This document shows, in pieces, positions 23,517 through 35,232 of a stretch of 64,000 nucleotides of DNA. How positions within the stretch are numbered: the first letter of the stretch is position 1; every line of letters starts with the position of its first letter. The position numbers and the translations under genes are program-made. The notes under the pieces are model-generated. The model did no database searches and was not told where the DNA came from. It saw only the letters and a program-made list of their open reading frames with translations. The DNA is from Pictodentalium vernedei. Taxonomy: Eukaryota > Mollusca > Scaphopoda > Dentaliida > Dentaliidae. The DNA lies in contig CM062290.1 in assembly GCA_031216915.1 (NCBI GenBank), positions 256,601,597 through 256,665,596 of the forward strand, in the 5' to 3' direction.

Positions 23517-23989
23517 ATCAAGATATTTAGTGTTTAACCACATGCTCAATCATAACGAACTGTCTTACCCAAGGACCATGATGCCCCGAGTAGAAAATTT
23601 ATTGGGAGGGAGGGAGTCACATCGCCTACACCCTCTTTTAGCTACGACCATGTTAACACTTCAGTTTCTGCCAGAAGAAAAAAAAATCCATTCTCCGTCA
23701 GAGGAAACAAAAAGACGTAACAAAGCTGAAGTATTTAATAACAACGTTAGTATGCAAAATAGTAAGAATTTGGAACGGATCTATATACCGAAAACTAAAG
23801 TGAGTGCAACAATAAGTGTTTTCAATACTTCTACGCGTATTTTGATTGTATCCGGCACTGTAAATTCTATGTATTGAAGTTAGGCAGACCGGAGGTAGGA
23901 TCTCAACATCGTGGGGCGAAAAGTTAAAATTTTCTAGAGTTTTTGTGGGTCGCTGATTGTCGGTACAAACTGTAAACTAACCTCAAAAT

Positions 23990-24115
23990 GCTGCTTTAAA
24001 ACATTATTAAACGAAACGTATCCGAAACGTTCGTTTATTATTTTAATTTTATAGAATTAGTTTCGTTTAAAGAAAGCAATTCTTTAAAATAATAATATTA
24101 AACGAACGAGCGATT
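23990..24115. repeat. AT-rich imperfect palindrome
   Basis: TATTAAACGAAACG and GTTCGTTTATTATTTTAA pair imperfectly with the later TTAAAATAATAATATTAAACGAAC. No other feature is seen. Confidence 0.45.
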
Positions 24116-24307
24116 TCATACAGAGGATATTTGAAACATAAGAATATTTTGGGATAATAAAATTTGTGGTTTCGTCAATAGTTAATTTTTTTATATATAT
24201 TATCGGCTTTCGGAGCAATTTTTTTTGCGTTTCGGCAGCTAGCCAACAATTTTCCGACAGAAAACAAAAATGTTCTACCAACCTTTGCGGATTTCGGTTT
24301 GTTTGTT

Positions 24308-24620
24308 TGCTTGTTTATTAGGGTTTAACGACACTTTCAACGGACAGGGCCATGTCGTTCGTGTCGGGAAGTGTTACGAGTGGAGGATGCTGAAGTACCC
24401 GGAAAAAACCACCGAACTGTGCAAGTAACTGTCAGCTTTTCAACTTACTAAAGGGACAGAATGAGAGCAGTGGTTGAAAGCAAGTCTCACTGACCTGCGT
24501 ACGCCACCGTGTCCCCACTTGCTCAATCATAATTAACTGTCTTGCCCAAGGACACAACGCAGATGGCGACGGTCAAGATGGAACCGTAGACCTTTCGGTC
24601 CACTGTTCTGCTCAACAATT
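24308..24620 (-). mobile_element. Diverged SINE, reverse orientation
   Basis: Read on the minus strand it has the SINE core (TGTCCTTGGGCAAGACAGTT), the GGTACTTCAGCATCCTCC segment and a GTCGTTAAACCCTAATAAAC-type tail. The head is eroded. Confidence 0.7.
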
Positions 24621-25091
24621 ATGAGAGCAATGGGTTTCAAGAGAAAAACAACTATAATTCATCTGAAATCAGTCTGGGTATGAATAATATCATTTTGTGT
24701 GAGTTTATCTCGTATTCTATTTCTTCATATGACTTCTTCATTTTCTCGAATTATTGTCGTTTCATATTTTCAATAAATATTATTTAGTGCTTTATAACCC
24801 CTTCAGTTGATTTGATTGGCAAATTTTTATGTTGATGTTATTTGTTATAAACATTCACTAACATCCCAATGATACGAAATGTATAAATACTTGAAAATTA
24901 GTATTTATAACGCCGAATTGTGAAACTATAATTTATCGCGGTTATGACGTGTGACTGCGTGCAGCTGTGACGCGCCATAGTGAAATGTATGATGTTCCAG
25001 GTGAAATTCCATTTTAACCCTTCTTTTCTATCTAAACGATGTGTTTTGGTAACTGTGGTGTCATATGTTAAACAGAATATGAAATTCTTGT

Positions 25092-25216
25092 TTTGGTCAT
25101 ACTCTGTTTATGAAACTCGGCTACGCCAGAGGCTCGGGCAAACGGAAAATTCTTAGGCTCGGGAAAACGGAAAATTCGTTAGACTCGTTTCATAAATAGA
25201 GTATGATCAAAACACT
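25092..25216. repeat. Palindrome around CTCGG repeats
   Basis: Outer arms TTGGTCATACTCTGTTTATG and CATAAATAGAGTATGATCAA pair. The loop contains two direct copies of GGCTCGGG-AAACGGAAAATTC. Confidence 0.65.
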
Positions 25217-25757
25217 CAGTCCATATTCTCTATTTCTGGCAGAACAATTATTATTGCAGTTCAGTTCATCATTTTAGCGCCCATACTGAATTCAGGAAGT
25301 CATCTTCTGCATCAGGAACAAAAATATAAACATTTAGTTTCCCTCGTTTATCTGGCAAACGAATTCAACAAAATGACCTAGAACAAAAGTCGTTTATATC
25401 GCAGCCATACTGGACGCCATCTTGGATTAAAAAAAACCTCCAATACTACAATACAGATTTCTGTTAATTTTGGATAAGTCATTCTATGAATATTGCGGCT
25501 TTGAAGGAGATCAAAATCAGCTTGTTACCAATTTGTTTTGGGTCGAAATCCTCAACACCGATCTAATATTTATCTGAAATGGGAAACAAATACGGCACAA
25601 AATCTCAGTAAACATGCTCCTCAAAACTGATTTCACCAGACTTTAGATATGTCCTTGAGTGAACTCTCCTCTTTCTTGCGAAACCAAATTCAGCATGCTA
25701 CCAATTTGTTTCTTATTTTCGCATTTCAACGACTTGACTGATAGTGCCGATGATAGG

Positions 25758-26355
25758 AGTAATATGAGATGGGGTAAACGGGTCCGGTTGGCCGGAGGGA
25801 GGGCCGGAGGGGAAGTGACGTCATAGTCACGTGACCCAGAGGCGCGATGTTGTGTTGTCATGGAAACCCGCATGAGTGGCCAACTTTTGACATCATCCCC
25901 ATATTGATGCGTGATGTTAGTGCGCATGCGCAGCGGGTGTTGTTAGGGTGATACCTATTTTCGTCGGCCATTTTGTATACAGGAGGCCGCCAGTTTCTAT
26001 GGTAGCACGTGGTTGCTATGTGACCCAGTGGCCTACAACAAGACAGGGGGTATGTCGAGGATACCTATGACATGGCTACGTATCGGTTGAGGATAGCAGT
26101 TAAGAATACATTTTAAGGATACTTATCTGAAGAATTCGAAATGGAACAACTGGTCGGGTCTATTTGGGTATTTCTACGAATCGGGAAATTACTCCTGTCC
26201 AAATGAACATACTCTCCGAACATACCCCTGTCGTGTTGTAGGCAGGTTACTACGACAACACAACATGGCGCCACTAGGTCACGTGGCTATGACGTCATTT
26301 CCACCTCCGGCTCTTCCTCCGGCCAACCGGGCCCGTTTACCTCATCTTCTACCAC
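25758..26355. mobile_element. Foldback element family C, copy C2
   Basis: Short copy (598 bp) of the family seen at 8136-10942. It starts AGTAATATGAGATGGGG and ends with the inverse GAGGTAAACGGG (reading back). The flanks share TGATAGG (25751-25757, 26356-26362). Visible sites: TGACGTCA 25816-25823, GTCACGTGAC 25826-25835, TGCGCATGCGCA 25921-25932. The YY1-like motif is truncated. Confidence 0.8.
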
Positions 26356-26658
26356 TGATAGGTATAATATGTCTAACACACTCGGTCTGGCGGGTTTCTG
26401 GATGTAATGTATATTCATGGATCAAAGTATATTCATGGATCAAAGAAAGACTATAGAAACGTCCTGACTTGTTCTGAATCTATCTCGGCGTTTATAAGAT
26501 TTGAAATTTGATCATTGTTGTTCCTCTGGGAACACTACCATGGCATGAGTGAGACAGGTTGAAATGAGTCGTCAATCAGTTGACAAAGGTGTTGATTACT
26601 CCGCTGAGATCTGAGCTTCAGTGGAATTTACTGTATCACAAATTGTCAGTCACCAGAC

Positions 26659-26883
26659 ATAACCATTTACCTAAAATGAAAAGCAGACGACACTTGCAAA
26701 AGAATTCTTGAATAACTATTTTTTTTCATTTTTTATCTCAAAAACATAGCTCAACGAGCTCGTTCCAACGAGGGGTCATAACCTATGTTTTGAGACAAAA
26801 GATAAAAAAATAATGAAAATTAATTGGCGATTTTTGAGAATTGCTCTGGCCGGTTTTGGCCTTCACGTTGGGTAAAGGGTTAA
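26659..26883. mobile_element. TTAA MITE family A, copy 4
   Basis: Left end ATAA CCATTTACCTAAAATG (target mutated), right end GTTGGGTAAAGGG TTAA at 26880-26883. The central hairpin is partly deleted on one side. Confidence 0.8.
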
Positions 26884-28360
26884 CTGTGGCCTTGCCGTAT
26901 TGTACAGTTATTATGCACTTTGTGTTTGTCTATGTATATATATGGGGAATGGTTGGGAGGTTGAGGTATGCAATCTGTGAAAACTGTTGTATTACCTGTT
27001 TTGACCAGTTTTTGTGTATTTGTAGTTTGAGTTAAGCTCATTTCCAGTTGAACATGGGTTCAGTTGCAGTTGGGTTATAGGGCTAGGGTGAATTCATTGA
27101 CCCGCAGTGTTGGGAGGAACGATTAATCTCCCATTACCTGTCTGAAGGCTGAGTGACCGTGCATGCTCGACATTTGTGAGCACTAAATGGCACTACTGCT
27201 TCGTATTCAGGCATGGGGAAAACAAAGTGTACTGGAGTCCGAGGATGGTTTGTCCGGTCGCGCCTCGGGCAAAGCCTTTCAGTTTTCTGAGTAATGAAAT
27301 TCAGACTACAGTTTTGGTGGCTGAATTTTCGACGTATTTCTTACATCATAGCTTGTTTTTGAGTTTATATTTCAAATGCAGTGTCCTCTGTTGTCTGTTC
27401 GATTGAAAGGTTCGCACAAACTCTGAGGCGCTTACGAACGTTCTAGTGTTGGACAATCAAGTGGAATTTCCAGGTTGGCGCTACAGTCTTTCAGTTCTTG
27501 GATGGTATTTTGCAGTCTGCCACAGGATCTGCGCACGTTTGTACGTAGCCCAGAAGCCGAGGGAACACGAAAATTGGGAGTTGTCGACTCAAATGACGGG
27601 TCAATGGGTATAAGAAAGAGGAGAAGGATAGTATCTAGATCTGGTCTGGTGACATGTTCAAATACTTCGCATTTGCCCAAATAGTTTCTTCAAGTGGAGC
27701 CCCACTTCGTGGTGCAATTAAACTTTCCATCAAGAAAGCTGATTGGTCAATCATTGTTTGGACTGTTCGTTATGTTTTTCAAGTTTTTGAATGCTAAATG
27801 CATTTTTTTCATCGTTTTAGAAAGTGGCCAAGGGCCACACTAGTGTTCAGTTTGTTACGTACTCTATTTGCGACAATCACTGAACATTGTTTCAGAATTT
27901 TGCATGAGATCCCATCTTCTATACGAAGGAGGACTCCCACTTGCCAAGGATTTCTCTGGTGTTCGCTGCAGATCAATCCGTATATCGAGGATTGCAATAG
28001 ATATCAGGAGTGGGTTGCACTTATTTCAAAAGTGCAGGTCATCAAATTTACTTCTGGATTGAAAGAAGGTTCATGAGGGTAGTGTATTAGTCTGGAGTTT
28101 TCAGCAAATGCGTCACCTTACTTTTTGTCGTTTGACGTAGGATGACTTCCCTTTTTGGTATTTGTGGTGGAGTGGGTGTGTCGTCAGTTCAGTCCTGTGA
28201 TGGTTATGGTTATGGTTATTGTTATGAATAGTGTCTTCCGATGGAGTGAATCCATCGAAGCTTTTCGCTGCGTGCTTTATTGTGGCGGCTCACCCTTTCA
28301 GACGGCATTCTTTCTTCTGTTTAGTACACCAGACGAACCGCTTACGCCGAGTTCATGAAA
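26884..28360. other. Apparently single-copy stretch, no gene recognised
   Basis: This stretch shares no obvious repeat with the rest of the window. Several frames of 60-90 codons exist on both strands (for example 27432-27680 minus and 27798-28076 plus), but none has a domain I recognise or convincing splice borders. It may hold old retroelement or exon remnants. Confidence 0.35.
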
Positions 28361-28697
28361 GCGCGGTGGCTCAGTAGTTACGGCTCGGACTTTAAACCGC
28401 AAGTTCCACGGTTCGATCCCCACCAAGGGTTAGTGCGTTGTGCTTTTGGGCGAGGCACTTCATCCTTATTGCCCATGTGGGGATACGATGGCGCTGTGCA
28501 CTAGGGCGTACTGCATGTCGATGGTAGACATTAGTACATTGGGGAGTCTGGCAGATGTTTGATGGTTCTCTCCAGGTACTCCGGCTTACTCCACCCGTAC
28601 AACTGTCCGACACAGGGTGACCCTGGCTGTAGTAACCCCCATTAAGCCCCAATAAATAAATAAATAAATAAATAAAAAATACATAAATAAATAAATA
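28361..28697 (+). mobile_element. tRNA-headed SINE, copy 2
   Basis: The head GCGCGGTGGCTCAGTAGTTA and B-box-like GGTTCGATCCCC precede the core TTGGGCGAGGCACTTCATCC and a long AATA repeat tail. Confidence 0.85.
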
Positions 28698-28785
28698 TGT
28701 CGAATTCATGCACAAGAAAGCATTAAAGCCTGAAATTAGTCGCACCAATTTCTGTCAACAGATGTTGAATAGATGTATATATATA

Positions 28786-28840
28786 TTTATTTATTGGTGC
28801 TTAACGACGCGTCCGATGTCGGGGCTATATCGTGGCGGCA
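28786..28840 (-). mobile_element. SINE tail fragment
   Basis: TTTATTTATTGGTGCTTAACGACG is a reverse-oriented SINE tail. The rest of the element is absent. Confidence 0.55.
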
Positions 28841-28939
28841 CGCGGTTATGTATGATAAAATGCTGAACAGATTGCGTAAATTTAAAATCCATCATGTCTA
28901 ATCACCCACAGATCCGGATCCAAGATTCTGGTTTTGAGG

Positions 28940-29254
28940 CGGGCGCCACATTTGGATAACCTGTAATGGTACAATTTGGCGCGAGTAACGGGGAGTTGGG
29001 GAGAGCAATAGAGGTATCCCGCGCTTGTCGGTGGGGTCCTCCTGGTCCTTTTCGGGGAAAAAATGGAAGACCAGTGTGGACGTCCGCTGACTTCTTTGGA
29101 TACGAACGCAGTGTTTCCCAGCCACAAAATTCAACAAGTTCAAACGACTCGGTCCAAATGCAAAGAAAGGGAGCCAATTAATAACAGCTCACAGAAGACA
29201 TACACTGGAGCTATAGCTGTATGCATGGGGTACTGTATTATCCGCGATAACACA
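28940..29254 (-). mobile_element. Possible LTR end with primer-binding-site-like motif
   Basis: On the minus strand a GC-richer block begins TGTTATCGCGG (29254) and ends ACCATTACA near 28964. It is followed 13 bases on by TGGCGCCCGCC, which resembles the start of a retroelement primer-binding site. Three overlapping frames cover the block and none looks coding. No second LTR, gag or pol is visible, so this is a weak suggestion. Confidence 0.25.
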
Positions 29255-29454
29255 CGGGCATCTACTTCCGGTGGTGGAATTCAGATGTTATCGCCGTTAA
29301 TACCGTCTTCCCTTGAACCGGTGCTTGCTAAAAGATTGAGTTACAAAAAATAGGCTGACGAACGCCCAACGCCCATCACCCCCTGCCCTCCGGATCCACC
29401 CATACCCCTGAATGTTTTGTTTGGTTTGATGTGTTCGATCGTTCACACCCTTAC

Positions 29455-29690
29455 CAAACATTAACAGAATACGACACTTGTAAACATATTCTTGTATATC
29501 AATTTTGTTTTTACTTTTGTCTCAACACAGCTCATTGCCCCATATTAGTACTAGCTCAACGGGCTCGTTGCAACGAGGGGTCATCATTTATATTTTTTAG
29601 ACAAAAATGAAGAAAATAGTAACATTTGAATGGCGACTTTTTTAAATAGCGCTGGCCGGTATTTTGCTACCACAGGTTAAAGGATAAATA
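29455..29690. mobile_element. TTAA MITE family A, copy 5 (diverged)
   Basis: Recognisable blocks: ACGACACTTGTAAACATATTC, TTTGTCTCAACA, GCTCGTTGCAACGAGGGGTC, GCGCTGGCCGG and CAGGTTAAAGG. The ends have lost their TTAA. Confidence 0.6.
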
Positions 29691-30783
29691 ACCCAAGACC
29701 TTAAGGGATGGTCCAACCTTACTTTGGTCAAATTTCAGGACATTTTCTCCAAAATCCAAAAATGGCTAGAAAGAAATAACCCCAGATGAATTTGACATTG
29801 CATATGATTGCGTTGCAAAGAAAGTTAATGTTACGATGTTCCCAAAATTGCATTGCAGATTGACATCTAGAAGCGGCGTTGTTCTCTTATTTTGAAATCT
29901 TTTCAGTGGCAGACAAACATGGAAATGGAAACAGGAAGTTTGTGATAAATATCGTTCAGCCTTCAGTCAAATGATATTTTTGTACAAACACAATTATGAC
30001 GATTATCATTAATGTTTGTGTGGATACATTTTGGTTTTGAAACCTGTTTATCCAGTTTTAGACACATATCGACAATAACCAAATTATAATATTTCGAAAC
30101 AGAGGCGTAGTTATCCATTTCCAAAACTGCAATCCCTTGATAAGAAAATTGAAAAGTTGTCCTGCAATTTCGACTTTATCTCGCAGTAATGGCATTATCA
30201 ATGCAACTTTCCCCTATGAATGTATTGGGCGTTTTCAATTCCATCGCCTTGCAAAGGTTAGAAGAGTGTGACCGTTTCTGCAGTATTTAGATCTTTGAGA
30301 ACAATATGTTGCCCAAGTTCACGATTTGCATTATATGGTTACAAAACGTCATTTGACTGATTTCCCTAATGGTGTTTTCAAATTGAAGTTTATTTCTTTT
30401 TTGTGCATTCTCTTGAGGCGTTTGTAACACCTCACGGATGGAATGATAATATGTGCTTTTTCTGGTGTTCGAAGTTATTTATTTGGAACCGTGTCATTGA
30501 AATTACCGATCTATTCGTAATTTTTGCAAATTGTTACTTATGTCACTGGAAGCTTGGCTGTCGTCAAACTCCTAAACATTTTTTTTCGTGAAAAAAGTGA
30601 ATATATTCCATTTTCATGTACAGTAGACATTATTTTGGTATATAATATGCCTTTATTTACTCATTTTATCAGTATTTTGGGCACCGAAGAAAATTTCAAA
30701 AATTTTCTAAAAGTTTGATTGGACGACCCTCTAATTGTGTATATACAGTAAAGGAGATTACGTATTATCTTCACAACACAGCT
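29691..30783. other. AT-rich stretch without recognised features
   Basis: Frames are short, and no repeat is shared with the window. Confidence 0.4.
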
Positions 30784-30983
30784 TTAACCCGTTCACTGCT
30801 ACGCCCACGTTATCCATATATGGAGGACGTCTATGTACTCCTTTAAAATTATGACAAACTTGAAACTCTATCATCTAATTAATTAATTAATCAGGTGGTA
30901 GGTTTGATGTGCGCATAACAGTACGAACAGATAACCATCATAAAATAGGTGACAATAATCGCTTTCGGCAGCGAAAGTGTTAA
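30784..30983. mobile_element. TTAA MITE family G
   Basis: Bounded by TTAA at 30784-30787 and 30980-30983 with inverted ends CCCGTTCACTGC and GCAGCGAAAGTG. It is 200 bp long and non-coding. The ends are distinct from families A, B, E and F. Confidence 0.7.
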
Positions 30984-31379
30984 ATATTTATGCTGATAAC
31001 TGTTATTTATATATCTCGTTGATTGAAAACCGTTCCAACTTAACAGATAATCGAAACAACTGTTAACAGATAATCGAAACAACTGCTTAGGCACATGCGG
31101 CGAATGTATAAAACCTTGTTCTGTATTGATTATATGCTAATGCGGAATGTTATACCACTGATATCCAATACTGTATTAAAACCCGGCTAATCCTTTTCTT
31201 ACCCGGGAATATTGTCTAATGACGTGTTTTGCATAATTATTTCACAATGCACAGACTGAAACTTTATCGGCCTGGCTTTCAACTGAAGCCTTGTTATGTA
31301 TCGACTAAGGAATATTTCCTTGCAGTATCCTAGTCTGGATGTAAAGTTATTGTGGAATGTACTCTGGTAATGGGGAGTT

Positions 31380-31565
31380 CGACGGTTCAATATAAGAGCA
31401 TTGACTATTAAACCGAAAGGTCGACAGTTCGATCTTGGGCAAGACACTTAAGGTTTGCTGTTTACATCCGAATTGCTCCGGCAGCTCCTTTTATTGATCG
31501 TTTTTTTCCTACATCGAATCATTCGGCTGACCAATCGATTCGCTCCTTAAATCAAACAAACAAAC
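31380..31565 (+). mobile_element. Partial SINE with CAAA tail
   Basis: A remnant B-box-like AGGTCGACAGTTCGATC joins directly to TTGGGCAAGACACTTA. The tail ends AAATCAAACAAACAAACACA. The middle of the usual SINE body is missing. Confidence 0.5.
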
Positions 31566-32239
31566 ACACTGCTCCTTCATCTCAACTCCGCTGACTATTT
31601 ACGAGCACAAAATTAGGTCCATTATTCGATATGTATGGTTCGTAAGTGGACAAATAAGCTAAAGAACAATACGATAAATGCCTCGAAATAGTAAATGCCC
31701 GTACGACTCATTGAATAAACTGGATATTGAGGAACCAGTAGTCTGTGACTCTAAGAAGCGTTTACAATTGGTTTTTATTCGAAATCGTCCAAATAATTCG
31801 ACTCGATTCTCTTCGATTCGAGTCGCCTTGATTCGGAAATTTTCGAATGGTGGAGATATTCTCAAAATAGTGTGACGTATCTCTTGCGGTGTTCATTCTT
31901 GTCCGTACAGTTGAAACTAGACATCTTGTCACTGTATTGTGCACTATTTGGAAGTAATAGCGCATTGTGTAAGTGCACGTTTTGTCACTATCAAACTCAA
32001 ACTGCCCCAATAGTGTAATTCATTGCCTGCAGAAAAACCGTTGGTCAACACAACAATTCTATACTAATAAATGGAGATCATTAACATCAGTCCTAACCTC
32101 TACTGGGATATATGTATATGCAATGATGTAAATAGATATTAAAATTCGACTTCGTATACAGAATAAAAAGAGTGGATTATTACTTAATCGCAGCGCCATA
32201 TATTCTATACTCGAAACTATTTATAGCTGTTCATAACAG

Positions 32240-32332
32240 CACAAGAAACTCTGTTAAACTTCCATCAAATCGACCACCGGGTGCAATCCGGTGGTCCATT
32301 TGATGAAAGTTTGCAAGTGTTTCTTGTGCTTT
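32240..32332. repeat. Palindrome around CCACCGG
   Basis: AGCACAAGAAACTCTG, AACTTCCATCAAATCGACC and CACCGG return as CCGGTG, GGTCCATTTGATGAAAGTTT and GTTTCTTGTGCT, giving a long imperfect hairpin. Confidence 0.7.
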
Positions 32333-33299
32333 GCTCCCAGAAATTCCAAACAATTGCTAAGTGAAAAATTTATCCCACAGCGATTTACTAGTAATCTTCC
32401 CTCCACATACTGTAGTCTCAATATTTTCTTTTTGTTTGATCGGTTCAGTTATTGATTTCACTACTGGTCTCACCAACAGCACATTATGTTTTACATTGAA
32501 CATCGCAAACGTTCTTGTGTATTTCAGACTACTTCATTCTTCTGTGGTAACCAACGAGCATTTTCTACGCTTATAGATAGGACTTCTCGTTTCAACGGTA
32601 ACTATATAAAGCCCGTTTTTAAACATTCTAGATACTGTAGTGTTAAAAAGTGTTTTGATGCCAACACGCTGATGGGGATGGATGGGATGTTTTTTTCGCA
32701 GTCTGATCCAAACAAATTGATCGAGTTTTGAAAAATAAACTGACAATTATTTCAAGAGCGAACGGACAATTGGTCACGGAAAAATTCCAACAGAACTCGG
32801 AAGTTCTGACGAGCTCCTCGAAAGGCTTCACTCACAATGGTGTACGTATTTATCTAATTAAATGCTACCTTTTGTAAAGTTGGTAATCTACAATATTTAA
32901 TGAAGAAAAAATAATGCCACATCACTCCTCACTGAATATTTACGTAGAACGTTTGCCCCCAAACAAGTGTTTCCCATACCCAGTGGAAACCTCGTTCCGA
33001 ATCTACAAATTGTCCATACCCCGTAGAAGACGCGTTCATCGAAATCAATTTACCGATAACTGGAAGGCGGAAGTCAGACGGCACAACAAATTTTTGTATG
33101 ATCGTACCACACCAGAATATAGTTGAAAAGCACAACCCCCCCCCCCTCAAAAAACCCCCCAAAAACTGTGTGGCTCAATAGTCGAAGATAAAGTTCCCCC
33201 TCCTTGCGTGTTCACATAAATGAAATACTTCAAAGTCAATAGATACATGTAAATTTGTTATCCCATGTCTGATCACGGCCTGCACTATTCGCAAAAAAA
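32333..33299. other. No gene recognised
   Basis: Small overlapping frames at 32361-32831 and 32914-33162 occur on both strands without splice borders or a known domain. Confidence 0.35.
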
Positions 33300-33475
33300 A
33301 CGTCATTCCAGTTTTACAGTGTACATGTATTATATTTTAATTTTTTATCTCCAAATATAGCTCATGACCCCTTATTGGAATGAGCTTGTCGAGTACCCTC
33401 CAATGTGGGGTTCATAAGCTATGTGTTTGAGACAAAAAAGAAAAAAGAAATTCAATAATTTTTTTATACTAGTCA
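33300..33475. mobile_element. TTAA MITE family A, copy 6 (partial, diverged)
   Basis: Only the hairpin region survives: TTTATCTCCAAATATAGCTC, GACCCCTTATTGGAATGAGC, then the inverse arm ending TATGTGTTTGAGACAAAAAA. Confidence 0.55.
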
Positions 33476-33624
33476 TATCGACATATTTTCACAAAAACTC
33501 TTTTGCACAAAAATTCCACAGAAACCTGTATGGCTCAACAATGGAAGATAAAAGATCTCATGCTGTGTGTGTTCATACATCAAATAGATTGTACTTCTAA
33601 AACGGAAAGTCAACAGATAAATTC

Positions 33625-33763
33625 GTTACCCCGTGTCTGATCACGTGGTACGGGTTTTTACCTACCCGAAGCCAGCCGTATCCCAGTCGGCCTTCGGCCT
33701 CATGGGATACGGCTGGCTTCGGGTAGGTAAAAACCCGTACCACGTGATCAGACACGGGGTAAC
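33625..33763. repeat. Near-perfect 139-bp palindrome
   Basis: The arms run 33625-33684 and 33704-33763. They start GTTACCCCGTGTCTGATCAC and end with its exact complement. The 19-base centre is itself partly symmetric (GGCCTTCGGCC). I see no mismatch in the arms. Confidence 0.9.
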
Positions 33764-33996
33764 TAATAATACCAGCAGTCTGTGCAATCAGATCCATTTC
33801 GTCTTGTGGTGATTCTCAGAAAATTTCACGAACACAAAGCTCACGAACAACATGCAGGTATTGTGCTACATCAAGATTGGAGGGCCCAAGAGGAATCCAA
33901 AAGGCCAGTCCTCTTCTGGATTGTGATCACAGGTATGCTTGCGAGCACAATCTGCTCCCGTTTTGCGAACGTTATTTGCTACCTAACATAATTGGG

Positions 33997-34345
33997 AGCG
34001 CGGTGACTCAGAGGTTAGAGCAGTAAACTTCAATCCTAAATGTCGTCGGTTCGACCCGGACAAGCGGTCAATGCGTTGTGTCACCTGGCAAGGCGCTTTA
34101 TTCTGATTGCCTGCGATGATCCACGGTGGCGCAGTGTACTAAGCGGAACTACCCCCCGATGGTGCACTTGTCTTCAACCGCTGCTAACTCTGCTTGTACT
34201 GAGTATGTTGGGGAGTCTGACAGTTGCTCGCCACCACTCAGTGGTGCTCTCCAGGTACTCCGCCTACCTTCACTGATACAACTGTGTCCCTAGTTGTTGA
34301 AGGTGTCGCTAAATCCCTCTGAAACAAACAAAAGAAATAACCAAC
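33997..34345 (+). mobile_element. tRNA-headed SINE, copy 3
   Basis: The head GAGCGCGGTGACTCAGAGGTTAG has B-box-like GGTTCGACCC, then the core TGGCAAGGCGCTTTATTC, and ends AAACAAACAAAAGAAATAA. Confidence 0.8.
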
Positions 34346-35232
34346 ATAATTGGTCTCATTGAACCTATTTGTTCGAAGCACACGAACAACAGATAGGAAC
34401 AGAGTTTTTGATATTTTATTTTCATTTTGTAAATGGGGATATAAAAATATTCTATGTGTTATATCATGTAGTGTAGCCATTCTTTTCGCATCATTTGTAA
34501 ACCTATATATGTTTATTTATCAACTAATCTTTGAGACTGAAATTTCCTATTTATACAATAGGCACGTACAAGGATGCAATGTCCGAGGGATGCTGTTACA
34601 TGTAAATTTGAATATCCGCATTCAATTGTGTTTAATCGTCTTAACGGGGCTTAAAATTTACTTTCGTCTCATTGGTGGTGAGGGAAACATTGCTGTTGTT
34701 GATGTTTCTTATACTTATGACAAGATGTGAATAGATCCGACACAGGGCCGTACATCCTAGAGGGGAGGGTGTCACACAACTCCCAAGATCCTTTATCTTG
34801 TCGGGCATTAGTTAGGAGAAGGGTACTATTGCCTAGTTGTCGGCATATTCCAATACCTCTGCATAGGCCTAAAGATGTCACAGACAGTTGCTAGTTTGGT
34901 GGTATATGAGTCCGACCAGCTCTAGACATTCGGCACGGTAATTTGCAATGCCGCGGTAAAAGCCATGACAATCTGCCACAACATGTCCACCACACTGCTA
35001 ATTGTCGTAGCTACTTTCGGTGAATGTAAACCCTTTGAATAGTTAGTCAAGAAACATAAATATTGTACGTTAGTAACGTCTGGCAAATTCATGGCGTGGT
35101 CGTGCAAGCATGGTCACCCAAGGTACCTATTAAGATCGTGTGACTGGACTTGAAAGCTCATCCTGCTATACTGTTTGTCGAGCTTGGGGATTTTACAGAG
35201 ACTGTGAACGTAAAAGAAGCATGTTGAGTGTT
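34346..35232. other. No gene recognised
   Basis: One 126-codon plus-strand frame (34350-34730) is AT-driven and hydrophobic. It begins inside the SINE tail region and shows no recognised domain. Confidence 0.3.

Noticed and set aside
34350..34730. 126-codon plus-strand frame
   Set aside because: It begins within the SINE 3-prime region and has an AT-driven composition. No homology is recognised.
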